This document shows positions 6,335 to 15,126 of a stretch of DNA of 40,857 bases, piece after piece. The stretch comes from Planctomycetota bacterium. Its GTDB lineage: Bacteria > Planctomycetota > Planctomycetia > Pirellulales > Lacipirellulaceae. The stretch spans positions 1 through 40,857 of the forward strand of contig JAADGV010000095.1 of assembly GCA_013152205.1 (NCBI GenBank), written 5' to 3'. Position 1 is the first letter of the stretch; every line of letters begins with the position of its first letter. The translations under genes were made by a program, and so were the position numbers. The notes beneath the pieces are model-generated. The model was given only the letters and a program-made list of their open reading frames with translations. It was not told the DNA's origin and ran no database searches.

Positions 6335-8119
6335 TTAAGCAGCGTCGGAAATGTTGCCGTTGTCGGGAAACCGCAACTGGAATAGCCCAAAAATTTCTTC
6401 TCGCGATAAGCCTAGCTTTCCCGTGGTTGCCTCGGGGTCGAATACCGAGTTGAATAACTCTCGCTTTTCTTCCAACACGAGGTTAATGCGGTCTTCGATG
6501 GTTCCCGAGGCAAGAAATCGAGTCACGGTTACCGGACCGGCAGCACCGATACGATGCGCGCGGTTGATGGCTTGATCTTCGACCGCGGGGTTCCACCAAC
6601 GATCAAACAGAAAAACGTAGCCGGCGAATTGCAGATTGAGCCCAACGCTTCCTGCACCGTAGCTCATCAATAGGACGTGATGGTCGGGATTGCTGCGGAA
6701 AGATTCGATCACCCCGTCGCGATGTTTCGAAGGGATCTTGCCGTGGTATTCCAGAGGACTAAATCGTTCGAGTCGGCTTTTCAACTTTTCAATCGTGTTG
6801 ACCCATTGGCTGAAGACGATGGCTTTGCGACCACTTGCGGCACATTCTTCTAGGTCTGCTTCGAGTCGATCCAGCTTTGCACTCGCTCCGGTGACGGGGT
6901 CGAAATTGCAAATTTGCTTTAGCCGCAATACCAGTTCAAACACATGTTGAATAGTCAGCTCTTTGTGCAATTCGTTGAGCCGCACCACGCCTTCATTTTC
7001 GGCCAAGTCGTACGCTTGCTGTTGTTCGGGCGTAAGTATCACATCGGCATCACGAAACAACTTAGGTGGCAAGTCTTTCAGAACGTGGTCTTTGGTTCTC
7101 CGGATGACATAGTCGTCGACAGCTTTGCGTATCGAGGCGGTTTTCATTTGCGGCTGCAAGCAACCAGGCGAGACGAACTGAAAGATGCCTACGAGGTCTT
7201 CGGTGCTATTTTCGATGGGCGTGCCTGTCAAAGCCCAACTGCGACGTCGCGGAATCGAGCAAACCACTTGGTTTGTGGTACTCAACCGATTTTTGATTCG
7301 CTGCGTCTCGTCGGTAATCATTAGGTCGAATGGCTCTTCCACAGCGAGAGCATGACGTTGATCGCGAATTAGCGATTCGTAATTCGCAAGCAAAACACCC
7401 GTCTTGGCGTTCTGCCATAACCACTCGCGGCGCGATTGCTTCCCTTCGATCACCGTGACTGGCAATTCTGGGGCCCACATGGCGATTTCTCGTTGCCAAT
7501 TCGTTACCAACGGTTTTGGGCAGACCAACAAAGTACGACGCACCTGGCCTTGATGGGCCAACAAACGCATGGCGACGATCGCTTGCATCGTCTTGCCCAG
7601 TCCCATTTCGTCGGCTAACACCGCCTCGTTGCGAGGATAGAGAAAAGCAATGCCATCGTACTGATACGGAAATGGTCGAAACGGAAACGATAACGACTCG
7701 GACGAGAAAATATTTTCTAGCGGGGGCTGTAATAAATAGAACAGCCGATCTTCCAGCTTCACGACATCGCGTGGCGGGCGAACTCGCGTACATGTCGAAA
7801 GACCAAATTCAGCCAAGGGGCTTTTCTTGGCGGTTTGCTGCGAAGTGGTGCTTGGCGATTGGGTTTCTTGCACAGCAGCGGGTGGAGCCGCAGGTGGTTC
7901 GTCCCCGCGAAGTGCGGCAGCGCCTTCGGGAAACAAGCAGCCTATCGTCCGCACCTCGGGCGCTTGCAGCGGTACGGTAACTGCAAACGGTTGTTCGATT
8001 TGCCAATCGAGGACGCGTGTTGATGGGAGAGCGAAGCCAAGCTTCTCGGCGCTGGTAGAATGTACCTGCGGGCGGCGATGGGAAGTCGACCGCGGCTCAG
8101 GCGGCTGCGGAAGATTCAT
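6335..8119 (-). CDS. SNF2-family DEAD/DEAH-box helicase
   Basis: 594 residues from ATG 8119; a longer frame exists, but it would run deep into the upstream gene. Residues ~1-110 are proline/serine-rich and probably disordered. The ATPase core follows: DEMGLGKT (Walker A, ~170-177), DETQ (~270-273) in place of DEAH, and SWALTGTPIEN. The second RecA lobe has IVFSQW, YHGKIPSKHRD, and the motif V/VI region SYGAGSVGLNLQFAGYVFLF to NRAHRIG. These are Snf2/RapA-type double-strand DNA translocases that remodel protein-DNA or RNA polymerase complexes. Its start overlaps the end of the upstream gene by 23 bases with no good ribosome-binding site, implying translational coupling. Confidence 0.9.
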   Translation of the reverse strand: MNLPQPPEPRSTSHRRPQVHSTSAEKLGFALPSTRVLDWQIEQPFAVTVPLQAPEVRTIGCLFPEGAAALRGDEPPAAPPAAVQETQSPSTTSQQTAKKSPLAEFGLSTCTRVRPPRDVVKLEDRLFYLLQPPLENIFSSESLSFPFRPFPYQYDGIAFLYPRNEAVLADEMGLGKTMQAIVAMRLLAHQGQVRRTLLVCPKPLVTNWQREIAMWAPELPVTVIEGKQSRREWLWQNAKTGVLLANYESLIRDQRHALAVEEPFDLMITDETQRIKNRLSTTNQVVCSIPRRRSWALTGTPIENSTEDLVGIFQFVSPGCLQPQMKTASIRKAVDDYVIRRTKDHVLKDLPPKLFRDADVILTPEQQQAYDLAENEGVVRLNELHKELTIQHVFELVLRLKQICNFDPVTGASAKLDRLEADLEECAASGRKAIVFSQWVNTIEKLKSRLERFSPLEYHGKIPSKHRDGVIESFRSNPDHHVLLMSYGAGSVGLNLQFAGYVFLFDRWWNPAVEDQAINRAHRIGAAGPVTVTRFLASGTIEDRINLVLEEKRELFNSVFDPEATTGKLGLSREEIFGLFQLRFPDNGNISDAA

Positions 8120-8669
8120 GTTCGTTATCGCTAGGGTTTTCGGTGATACGTTGTGCTTCACGAATCGCTTCGCGAATGCGTTCGAATGGTTCCAGCAGAT
8201 CGACATACGCAGCCAGCGGGGCAATTGTTGTGCGTAGTTGTTCAGGTTGCCAGTCGCAAGTGGAGGTGCCATGTAGCCGATGGTTGTCTAGCACAAATTC
8301 GGGCACTATAGAATCGTTCGTGTCAGAGAGAGACTTCGTGTCAACCGCCGCAAGACATGCGATTGGTTCTTCTCTCAGCAGTGTCAGACTTAGCATTTCC
8401 TCTTGATCGGTGAGTATTGCTTGCACTGGTAGCTCGGCCTTTTCTACCAGCGTTTGCCCGATCAACTCGCCTAAAACGTAAGGTCGTAAGCTAGCTCCAT
8501 ACAAAATTTTCTGGGCATCGTTGGGCAAAACGGGCGTATTGCAATGAAATTCCAGGGGCCTGCCCAGCTCGGAAAGCAGCAGATAGCCTCCGAAATATCC
8601 ATGCTGTTCGTTTTCCAGCACGGTTAGGAAGCCGATGGCAGGTAAGGGGTTAGCCGTGTTTTTTCCCAT
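8097..8669 (-). CDS. Conserved unknown protein coupled to the SNF2 helicase
   Basis: 190 residues from ATG 8669 (MGKNTANPLPAIGFLTVLEN); a TTG six codons upstream (8687) is an alternative. No signal peptide or membrane segment. The N-terminal half looks like a mixed alpha/beta domain (ENEQHGYFGGYLLLSELGR, EFHCNTPVLPNDAQKILYG). The C-terminus is helical, then acidic and Ala-rich. I recall similar proteins in Planctomycetes but no known function. Its last 23 bases overlap the helicase start, so the two products are likely made together and may form a complex. Confidence 0.75.
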   Translation of the reverse strand: MGKNTANPLPAIGFLTVLENEQHGYFGGYLLLSELGRPLEFHCNTPVLPNDAQKILYGASLRPYVLGELIGQTLVEKAELPVQAILTDQEEMLSLTLLREEPIACLAAVDTKSLSDTNDSIVPEFVLDNHRLHGTSTCDWQPEQLRTTIAPLAAYVDLLEPFERIREAIREAQRITENPSDNEHESSAAA

Positions 8670-8996
8670 TTTGGGTATCTCATTCAATCCAGAAGAGCCG
8701 GCCCAGCGCCAGTTGTCGTTTGTATCGGTATGGTAGACCAGTACCCCCTCAATCGAGCGCCGTTGGGTGTCAACTTTAGCTCGGCGTTTTACTTAGAAAG
8801 CTCGGTTCAACGCTAGAAATTTGCTCAAGTTTTATTAGAATAGAAGGGAGAGGGTGCTGCTGTCTTGCTAGCAGGCAGGGCGGCAGTTTGATAACCAGCT
8901 CAGTTGTGCATAAGAATGTAGATGTACAAAAAATATTCAGGGCCCGACTTGTCGGTCCTTGAATTTTGCCTCATTGAGAAAGGAAACGATCGTTCG
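8670..8996. other. Intergenic region between divergent genes
   Basis: Holds the divergent upstream regions of the 8097-8669 and 8997-9470 genes. No repeat, hairpin or clear promoter match stands out. The frame opening at 8922 continues into the next gene but lacks a good ribosome-binding site. Confidence 0.4.
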
Positions 8997-9470
8997 ATGT
9001 CCCAAAGTCATCAGCCGACGCCAGCAATGTTTTCTCAGCTAGACGTTACTGCAGGAAGCACTAACGAAGTTTTGAATGGTTCGCAAATCGAGCAGTCTGA
9101 ATTGCTCCGCGAAGTTTTAGCCGCCCAAGATCGGACGAACGAAATTCTTGAAGAGTTGGTTGGCGTTATGGCCAACTCGCACAAGCAACGTGCCCAAGAA
9201 CTTCATCAGTGGCGCAATGCGAACCCCCGTCTTGCAAAGTCTTGCCGTAAAGCGGCCGAGTCGCTCAGTGGTGTGCAGCTTGAATACCTAGAGCGCATTA
9301 CCGAGGAGATTTCCGACAACGCCGAAGACATGGTGGACGGCGAGTTCATGTTGAACGAATTCGTCGACCGCTTCGGACCCCGCCTCGCCCATCTTAACGG
9401 GGTCATTCAGGTGCTTGCCCAACTAGGGAGCACTGCTCCAACCGCTTCGTCTCGGTCTTCGGTGGATTGA
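8997..9470 (+). CDS. Conserved planctomycete small helical protein
   Basis: 157 residues from ATG 8997 (MSQSHQPTPAMFSQLDVTAG), chosen because an AAAGGA site lies upstream; an ATG 25 codons earlier (8922) has none. Residues ~35-75 form an amphipathic helix or coiled coil (SELLREVLAAQDRTNEILEE) and the rest is also helical, with a conserved-looking acidic stretch (DNAEDMVDGEFMLNEFVDRF). No signal peptide or membrane segment. I recall this as a lineage-specific hypothetical protein; no function is known. A scaffold or regulatory role is only a guess. Confidence 0.75.
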   Translation: MSQSHQPTPAMFSQLDVTAGSTNEVLNGSQIEQSELLREVLAAQDRTNEILEELVGVMANSHKQRAQELHQWRNANPRLAKSCRKAAESLSGVQLEYLERITEEISDNAEDMVDGEFMLNEFVDRFGPRLAHLNGVIQVLAQLGSTAPTASSRSSVD

Positions 9471-9640
9471 TCGTACACGGAATCCGTGATTGGTAAGAAC
9501 GATTGTAAAGTCATAGTGTGAGGCGTCTCCCACAATCGCAGATCATTGACTTTGCCCAAATGGGGTCTGTGCTACTAACGGTTCAAAAATTTGCGCAACG
9601 AGCAAGATTTTTAGATGATTGAACCTTCAAATTTAGACTC

Positions 9641-9831
9641 TCGCAAAGGCGCTAAGGCGCAAGAAACGGGGAAAGTAAGTCTTACAAGCCCTCGCTCGCG
9701 GCTCCGTAAGGTAATTTCTCGCAGAGACGCTGAGACGGCAGAGCTACGGCATTCTAGTTTTCTCTGCTGTCTCTGCGCCTCTGCGAGACGATCCCTTTTC
9801 TTATTTCCTTTGCGTCTTAGCGCCTTTGCGA
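9641..9831. repeat. Nested inverted-repeat element, ~190 bp
   Basis: Outer arms CTCGCAAAGGCGCTAAGG... (9641-9663) and its near-exact reverse complement at ~9809-9831 (22 of 23). Inner arms at ~9717-9743 and ~9763-9790 (CGCAGAGACGCTGAGACGGC type) match at ~24 of 27. The fold is one long hairpin. Related GCAGAGACGCAGAG words recur at ~33380 and 37371. It occupies most of the gap before the adenylating-enzyme gene and looks like a small non-autonomous or REP-like repeat. Confidence 0.8.
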
Positions 9832-9901
9832 GAAAATCCTACCTATTTGGTTGCGGCTATGCCCCTCTGCACCTGCTGCCGGCTATGGATATGTGGAAAT
9901 C

Positions 9902-11026
9902 GTGAACGACTCGGATCAAAACGCTCTTGAAAAAGACATTGCCGCCCAGCGAGAATTGCTCGACGCCCATACGGTCGAGACGGTGGGTTGGCATTTTCAC
10001 GATTCCACAGGTTGCCCTTTCTGGCTAGAAAAGAAGTCGGAACTAAAATTCGACCCTCTCAAAGAGATCCGCTCGTTCGACGATCTCAAAAAGTTCGATC
10101 CGTTCGAGGACGAATGGTTGCGCGGTGGGCCGGTCAGACGTTGGGTGCCCAAGGGCTTGGCCGACAAACCGATCTACGTTTTCGAAACCGGCGGCACCAC
10201 AGGCATCCCTAAAAGCCGAATTGCCATCGACGATTTCCGCACCGACTACTCGCTTTTCAGCAATACGCTGCCGGATGAATACTTTCCGCAAGGTGCCAAT
10301 TGGCTCATGTTAGGCCCTTCTGGGCCTCGTCGGCTGCGATTAGCGGTCGAGCATCTGGCCCAGCATCGGGGCGGGATTTCGTTTTGCATCGACCTCGATC
10401 CGCGTTGGGTCGTCAAGCTCATCAAAAAAGGCTGGATGGACCATCTCGAAGAATACAAAAAGCATTGCATTGATCAGGCGATTACCATTCTCAGCGCCGG
10501 CCACGATGTCCAATGTATGTTTGGCACACCCAAGCTGATCGAGTCGCTTTGCCTAGAACTCGAAGAGCGTGGCACCAGCTTGGCAGAACAAGGGATCACC
10601 GGAATCTTCTCCGGCGGCACCGAGTTTACGCCGCAGTGGACCAAGTTCTGTGTCGAAGAACTTTTCGGCGGCCCGCCTGCCGAGAGTGGCATCTACATGA
10701 CACCCACCTATGGCAACACACTGATGGGGTTGGCTGCCTCGGGTCCGTGCAATGCAGAAAATAATTACAAAATCACTTACTACGCTCCGCAGCCGCGTGC
10801 CGTGATCGAAGTGGTCGACTTCGACGATACCGATCGTATCGTCGGATACGGCGATACGGGTCGAGCGAAGTTAACCACCCTAACCAAAGAGTTTTTCGTC
10901 CCCGGTTTCCTCGAACGTGACGAAGGCGAGCGAGAACTACCCTACGAAAAATACCCCTGGGACGGTATGAGCGGAGTACGCCCCTTCCACCGCTTAGCTT
11001 CGGCAGCAACCGTCGGAGTTTATTGA
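9902..11026 (+). CDS. ANL-superfamily adenylating enzyme, LuxE/PaaK-like
   Basis: ~374 residues from GTG 9902; GTG 9893 or ATG 9851 are alternatives, but the latter runs into repeat sequence. The ATP-binding P-loop FETGGTTGIPKSR (~94-106) and an MTPTYGNTLMG motif mark it as adenylate-forming. It is short: it lacks the usual C-terminal subdomain of acyl-CoA ligases, like LuxE-type acyl-protein synthetases and compact phenylacetate-CoA-ligase relatives. The expected reaction is carboxylate plus ATP to acyl-AMP, then transfer to a thiol (CoA, enzyme Cys or carrier). Downstream aldehyde and alcohol dehydrogenases and a lipoyl-type carrier suggest the acyl group is then reduced. Substrate unknown. 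Confidence 0.75.
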   Translation: MNDSDQNALEKDIAAQRELLDAHTVETVGWHFHDSTGCPFWLEKKSELKFDPLKEIRSFDDLKKFDPFEDEWLRGGPVRRWVPKGLADKPIYVFETGGTTGIPKSRIAIDDFRTDYSLFSNTLPDEYFPQGANWLMLGPSGPRRLRLAVEHLAQHRGGISFCIDLDPRWVVKLIKKGWMDHLEEYKKHCIDQAITILSAGHDVQCMFGTPKLIESLCLELEERGTSLAEQGITGIFSGGTEFTPQWTKFCVEELFGGPPAESGIYMTPTYGNTLMGLAASGPCNAENNYKITYYAPQPRAVIEVVDFDDTDRIVGYGDTGRAKLTTLTKEFFVPGFLERDEGERELPYEKYPWDGMSGVRPFHRLASAATVGVY

Positions 11027-11083
11027 TAAGAAACGAAACAGGTAGGGATTGTCTCGTGAAGACGTGAAGAACAAGATAGCAAT

Positions 11084-11202
11084 GCCCTGAAAGGGCGGCA
11101 TAGTACGGCCGCCCGTATGTCGCCCTTTCAGGGCTTGGTCATTTTACTTTTATATGTCCCAGGGCTAACGCCCTGGGCTGTCCTATTTCGCCCTTTCAGG
11201 GC
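11084..11202. repeat. Cluster of GCCCTGAAAGGGC palindromic repeats
   Basis: GCCCTGAAAGGGCG (11084-11097), its reverse complement CGCCCTTTCAGGGC at 11121-11134 and again at 11189-11202, plus the palindrome CCCAGGGCTAACGCCCTGGG at 11158-11177. Several alternative hairpins can form between the first two genes of the cluster. No T-run, so a terminator is not implied. Confidence 0.75.
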
Positions 11203-11318
11203 TCTAATGCATGTTGCGCGATGGCTAGCCTCTAAATTAAATTCGGTGAAGAACTCAAAGAAAATCTAAAAGATTCGCGCGAAGGCGAGGGTTTCTGACC
11301 CATCGTTTAGGACTATCA

Positions 11319-12740
11319 ATGATCGAATTACCTGCTATCCGCTGGGGCGAACCCTACCAGTCGCTTGATGTCGACGAAGTGGTCCATTTCTATACCGGAG
11401 AACCTGTCGCTCGTGTCCACACGGTTGGCACCGGTATTATTCGCCGTGATGCCAAAAAGGCCAAACGCGCACGGCAAGCCTTGCTGGCGATGTCGCCTGC
11501 CGAGTTGATCGAAAAATGTAAAGCCGCGGGCGAGCTTTTCGAAAGTGGCACCCTCGCGGTTGGTGATTCTCAGCAGTCGCCCGAAGATTTCATCCAGCAA
11601 CAATCGGCAACCACGGGTATGCCGATCTCGATGTGCCAAGCCAACGTCGTAAAAAATGCGTTTGTCCTGAAAAACATCGACCAAATTCTCGACTGTTTAA
11701 CACGAGGCCTCAGCCTCGACATCTTAGCTCGCGGCTATGGCGAAGAAGGTCGCGGCGTTACCGTTAGCTACCAAGCCCAATGCGATGCACTCGGAGCGGT
11801 GTTGCCCAGCAATTCACCCGGCGTCCACACGCTTTGGCTGCCTGTTATCGCCTTGCAAATGGGCTTAGTGCTCAAGCCCGGCAGCAGCGAGCCGTGGACC
11901 CCTTACCGAGTTTTCGCCGCAATGGTCGAAGCGGGGATTCCCCGCGAAGCTTTTTGTTTATACCCGGGCGCCGGAGCCGATATCGGCGGTGCCATTCTCG
12001 CCAGTTGCCGGCGTAGCATGATCTTTGGCGGGCCGCAGACCATTGAGCAATACTCAGGCAATCCAAAAGTCCAAGTACACGGGCCAGGGTTCAGCAAGAT
12101 TCTGTTGGGCGACGATTGCGTCGACGATTGGCAGCAGTATATCGATTTGATGGCCGACAGCGTCTATCGCAACGGCGGCCGTAGTTGTATCAATTGCAGC
12201 AGCATCTACGCTTCGCGACATACGCAAGAAATCGCCGAAGCGCTGGCCAAAAAACTTGGCCCCATCGATGTCCTACCACCCGACGACCCCAATGCCGGGC
12301 TAGCCGCCTTTACCATCGAAGGCGCAGCCGCCGCCATTTGGGCTGCACTGGAACAAGACATCGACGATCCGCAAACCACGCACATGACCGCCGAATACGG
12401 CGACCGGCTCGTCGAAAAACCACCCGTCGCCTACTTGCGCCCCGTGGTGCTACATTGCGACAGCCCCGAAGCGCCCGCGGCGAATAAGGAATACATGTTC
12501 CCGGCTGTCAGTGTGGTCCAGTGTCCCCAAGAAAAAATGCTTTCAGCCATCAGCTCCACGCTAGTCGGGACAGCAATTACCAACGACGAGAATTTCCGAC
12601 GCGATTTAATTGCCAGCCTCGACATCGACCGTTTGAATTTTGGACCGATTCCCACATCGCAGCTCGATTGGCTACAGCCCCATGAAGGCAACCTAATCGA
12701 GTTCCTCTATCGCAGCCGAGCTTTGCAAATCGCCCCATAA
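11319..12740 (+). CDS. Aldehyde dehydrogenase superfamily, LuxC-like acyl reductase
   Basis: 473 residues, ATG 11319 with AGGA 8-9 bases upstream. The ALDH fold is visible: LPSNSPGVHTLWLPVIALQM (~162-181), the cofactor-binding Lys186 in LVLKPGSSEPWTPYR, and catalytic Cys290 in RNGGRSCINCSS. The HTLWLPVIALQ and KPGSSEPWTPYR stretches resemble LuxC-type fatty-acid reductases more than ordinary oxidising ALDHs. The N-terminus lacks a signal. Likely reaction: reduction of an acyl thioester (on CoA, enzyme or carrier) to aldehyde, or the reverse. LuxC works with LuxE in luminous bacteria, and a LuxE-like gene lies just upstream. There are no luciferase genes here, so another product is implied. 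Confidence 0.75.
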   Translation: MIELPAIRWGEPYQSLDVDEVVHFYTGEPVARVHTVGTGIIRRDAKKAKRARQALLAMSPAELIEKCKAAGELFESGTLAVGDSQQSPEDFIQQQSATTGMPISMCQANVVKNAFVLKNIDQILDCLTRGLSLDILARGYGEEGRGVTVSYQAQCDALGAVLPSNSPGVHTLWLPVIALQMGLVLKPGSSEPWTPYRVFAAMVEAGIPREAFCLYPGAGADIGGAILASCRRSMIFGGPQTIEQYSGNPKVQVHGPGFSKILLGDDCVDDWQQYIDLMADSVYRNGGRSCINCSSIYASRHTQEIAEALAKKLGPIDVLPPDDPNAGLAAFTIEGAAAAIWAALEQDIDDPQTTHMTAEYGDRLVEKPPVAYLRPVVLHCDSPEAPAANKEYMFPAVSVVQCPQEKMLSAISSTLVGTAITNDENFRRDLIASLDIDRLNFGPIPTSQLDWLQPHEGNLIEFLYRSRALQIAP

Positions 12741-12794
12741 TCTCGGTTCGCATCCTGCCCCGTATTCCTACCTCCTCAAAATGCCCCGCCTCCT

Positions 12795-13943
12795 ATGATG
12801 ACGGTTCTCGATTATCAATCGTCCACTCGCATTGTCTTCGGCCCTGGCAAGGTTACCGAGCTTGGCAATGCTGCGAGAGAATTGTCGGCCCAACGCGTAT
12901 TAGTTGCCAGCGACGCAGGAGTCATTGCTGCTGGGCATACCGCCCGCGGCATAGCTGCGCTCGAAGCCGCTGATATCACCGTTCAACTATTCGACGGGGT
13001 CAAAGAAAATCCAACGACCGAGCAGGTCGACGCCGGGCTTGCGATCGCTAACGACTTTCGGCCCGATCTGATTGTCGGTTTTGGCGGCGGCAGCGCAATG
13101 GACTGTGCAAAAGGGATCAATTTCCTTTACTCCTGCGGCGGGAAAATGCAGGACTACTGGGGCCTCGGCAAAGCGACCGGGCCACTGTTGCCGATGATCG
13201 CTGTGCCCACCACAGCCGGCACCGGTAGCGAAACGCAATCGTTCGCTCTCATCTCCGACGCAGAGACCCACCAAAAGATGGCATGCGGCGACCACCGAGC
13301 CGCTTTCCGCACAGCGATCCTCGACCCCGAGCTAACCGTCACTCAACCTCCGCGGGTCGCAGCGCTCTCAGGCTTCGATGCGTTGTCGCACACGGTAGAA
13401 ACTTTTGTGACAAACAAACGCAACGACTCCTCTTGCCAATTCAGTCGCGAAGCTTGGCAGCGTTTGGCGCCGAACTTTCTCCGTGTGCTCGAATGCCCCG
13501 ACGACATCGCTGCTCGCGGGGAAATGCAATTAGGAGCCTGCCTGGCCGGCTTGGCCATCGAAAACTCCATGCTCGGCGCCGCCCACGCCTTGGCCAATCC
13601 GCTGACTGCGGTCTACGACATTGCCCACGGCGAAGCCATCGCTCTGATGTTGCCCCACGTGGTCCGCTTTAATGGTGCCCAATGCGACGGCTGGTATCAC
13701 GAATTGCTCGAAACAGCGGCGGACGATCCAAACTGTCCCACCGGGGGTGCCGAGGCCCTCGCCGATTTTCTGCAAAACCTCGCCAGCAAGGCGGGCCTCC
13801 CTGTTAAACTGAACCAGTGTGGAGTTGAACAGAGCCGCCTGCCGGAACTCGCCGACAGCGCTGCCCAGCAGTGGACGGCTTCGTTCAACCCAGTTCCCGT
13901 TTCTCCCGCCGAGTTATTGAAATTATATGAGCTTGCTTGGTGA
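12795..13943 (+). CDS. Iron-containing (group III) alcohol dehydrogenase
   Basis: 382 residues, ATG 12795. GGGSAMD (97-103) is the NAD(P)-binding signature. VPTTAGTGSE (~138-146) and the metal ligands Asp195 and His199 (SGFDALSHTVE), His264 (GAAHALANPL) and His278 (DIAHGEA) match the Fe-ADH family, whose members interconvert aldehydes or ketones and alcohols. The gene starts 54 bases after the aldehyde dehydrogenase and overlaps the following gene by 17 bases, so it is in an operon. In this context it would reduce the aldehyde made by the LuxC-like enzyme, or run the pathway in the oxidative direction. Substrate is not predictable. Confidence 0.9.
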   Translation: MMTVLDYQSSTRIVFGPGKVTELGNAARELSAQRVLVASDAGVIAAGHTARGIAALEAADITVQLFDGVKENPTTEQVDAGLAIANDFRPDLIVGFGGGSAMDCAKGINFLYSCGGKMQDYWGLGKATGPLLPMIAVPTTAGTGSETQSFALISDAETHQKMACGDHRAAFRTAILDPELTVTQPPRVAALSGFDALSHTVETFVTNKRNDSSCQFSREAWQRLAPNFLRVLECPDDIAARGEMQLGACLAGLAIENSMLGAAHALANPLTAVYDIAHGEAIALMLPHVVRFNGAQCDGWYHELLETAADDPNCPTGGAEALADFLQNLASKAGLPVKLNQCGVEQSRLPELADSAAQQWTASFNPVPVSPAELLKLYELAW

Positions 13944-15063
13944 CACTGCGATTTCCAAACGGCAAGCGATCTGCTTGTTCGCGGCATGGGTGATAATGCA
14001 CTATTGCTCCTCGGCACACGCCCAATGGCCTTTTGTTCGAGGCGATGCCCAGGCCACTGGGGTAGCCCAGTCGACCCTCCCAGATCCTCTCGAAGTTGTT
14101 TGGAAACAAACGCTCGACGACAGCGGTTTTGAAGCGACTGCGGTTGTGCTGGACGGCGCCGTCTATCTGGGCGACGTTGATGGCACGTTCTACGCATTCC
14201 GCCTCGCTGACGGCGAGATCCTCTGGCAAAAGAAATTTCCCGACAGTGGTTTTCTTGCAGGCGCAGCAATCGTTGACGGTCGCATTTATGTCGGAGACTT
14301 CAACGGCGTTGTGCGTGCGTTGAAGGCCGACTCCGGCGACGAGATTTGGTCGTATACCGCAACAGGCGAAGTCTACGCAGCGCCCAATGTTTACGAGAGC
14401 CAAGTGTTGGTAACTACCGAAGCCGGCGAACTCATTTCGCTGGATGCAAAAACGGGCGAGCGTCGCTGGCTATTCGAGATCGAAGCCCCCTTGCGATGCT
14501 GGCCTGCCGTGGTGGATAACCGAGTGCTACTGGCAGGCTGCGACGAACGGCTTCATGTCGTCGACGTCGCGAATGGCAAAGAAGTCGCGGGCGTCGACAT
14601 TGATGGTCCGACCGGCTCGACCCCTGCCATATTTGACGGTCATGTTCTCTTCGGCACCGAGTCGGGCACATTTTATTCAGCGTCTACCAATCCCGTGGCA
14701 ATCCGTTGGAAGTACCAAGACCCGCGACGTCCCCAATCAATCCGAACGGCCGCCGCCGTCGATCGCCGCACCGTGATCTACGGTTCCCAAGGCAAGCAAC
14801 TATTCGCGTTGAATCCCATCTCGGGCGAACTCCAGTGGAAGTTCGCAATTCGCAGCAACGTCGAAAGCTCGCCGATCATCGCCGGCGATCGAGTAATCCT
14901 AGCAACCAAACGCGGCCGCCTATATTCGCTCGACATAGCCACAGGCGAAGAGCAATGGAAATACGAAGCCGGCGGCAGCTTCCTCGCATCGCCCAGCGTA
15001 GCAGACGGTCGGTTAATCATCGGCAACAGCGATGGCACCCTTTATTGCTTCGGCAAGAAGTAA
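13927..15063 (+). CDS. Exported PQQ-like/BamB-type beta-propeller
   Basis: 378 residues with a signal peptide or membrane anchor (~10-32, ICLFAAWVIMHYCSSAHA). The rest is built of PQQ-type blades with repeated Asp/Gly-rich turns and W (DGTFYAFRLADGEILWQ, GVVRALKADSGDEIWSY, GELISLDAKTGERRWLF, GRLYSLDIATGEEQWKY). No PQQ dehydrogenase residues are evident, so it is probably a binding or scaffold protein of the periplasm. Its start overlaps the alcohol dehydrogenase by 17 bases, so it is co-translated with it, an unexpected partner for cytoplasmic enzymes. It might sense or bind the pathway product. Confidence 0.8.
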   Translation: MSLLGDTAISKRQAICLFAAWVIMHYCSSAHAQWPFVRGDAQATGVAQSTLPDPLEVVWKQTLDDSGFEATAVVLDGAVYLGDVDGTFYAFRLADGEILWQKKFPDSGFLAGAAIVDGRIYVGDFNGVVRALKADSGDEIWSYTATGEVYAAPNVYESQVLVTTEAGELISLDAKTGERRWLFEIEAPLRCWPAVVDNRVLLAGCDERLHVVDVANGKEVAGVDIDGPTGSTPAIFDGHVLFGTESGTFYSASTNPVAIRWKYQDPRRPQSIRTAAAVDRRTVIYGSQGKQLFALNPISGELQWKFAIRSNVESSPIIAGDRVILATKRGRLYSLDIATGEEQWKYEAGGSFLASPSVADGRLIIGNSDGTLYCFGKK

Positions 15064-15126
15064 GGCCCGTCATGAACGATCACCCCCGCCACCTCAAAAA
15101 TCTTAAATCAAACATTTCAAAACCTC

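Noticed and set aside
11084..11202. Possible CRISPR-like spacing of the GCCCTGAAAGGGC words
   Set aside because: Too few copies, alternating orientation and uneven spacing; palindromic intergenic repeats explain it.
9902..13943. A bioluminescence (lux) operon
   Set aside because: LuxE/LuxC-like enzymes are present but there is no luciferase (LuxA/B) or flavin reductase gene in the window.
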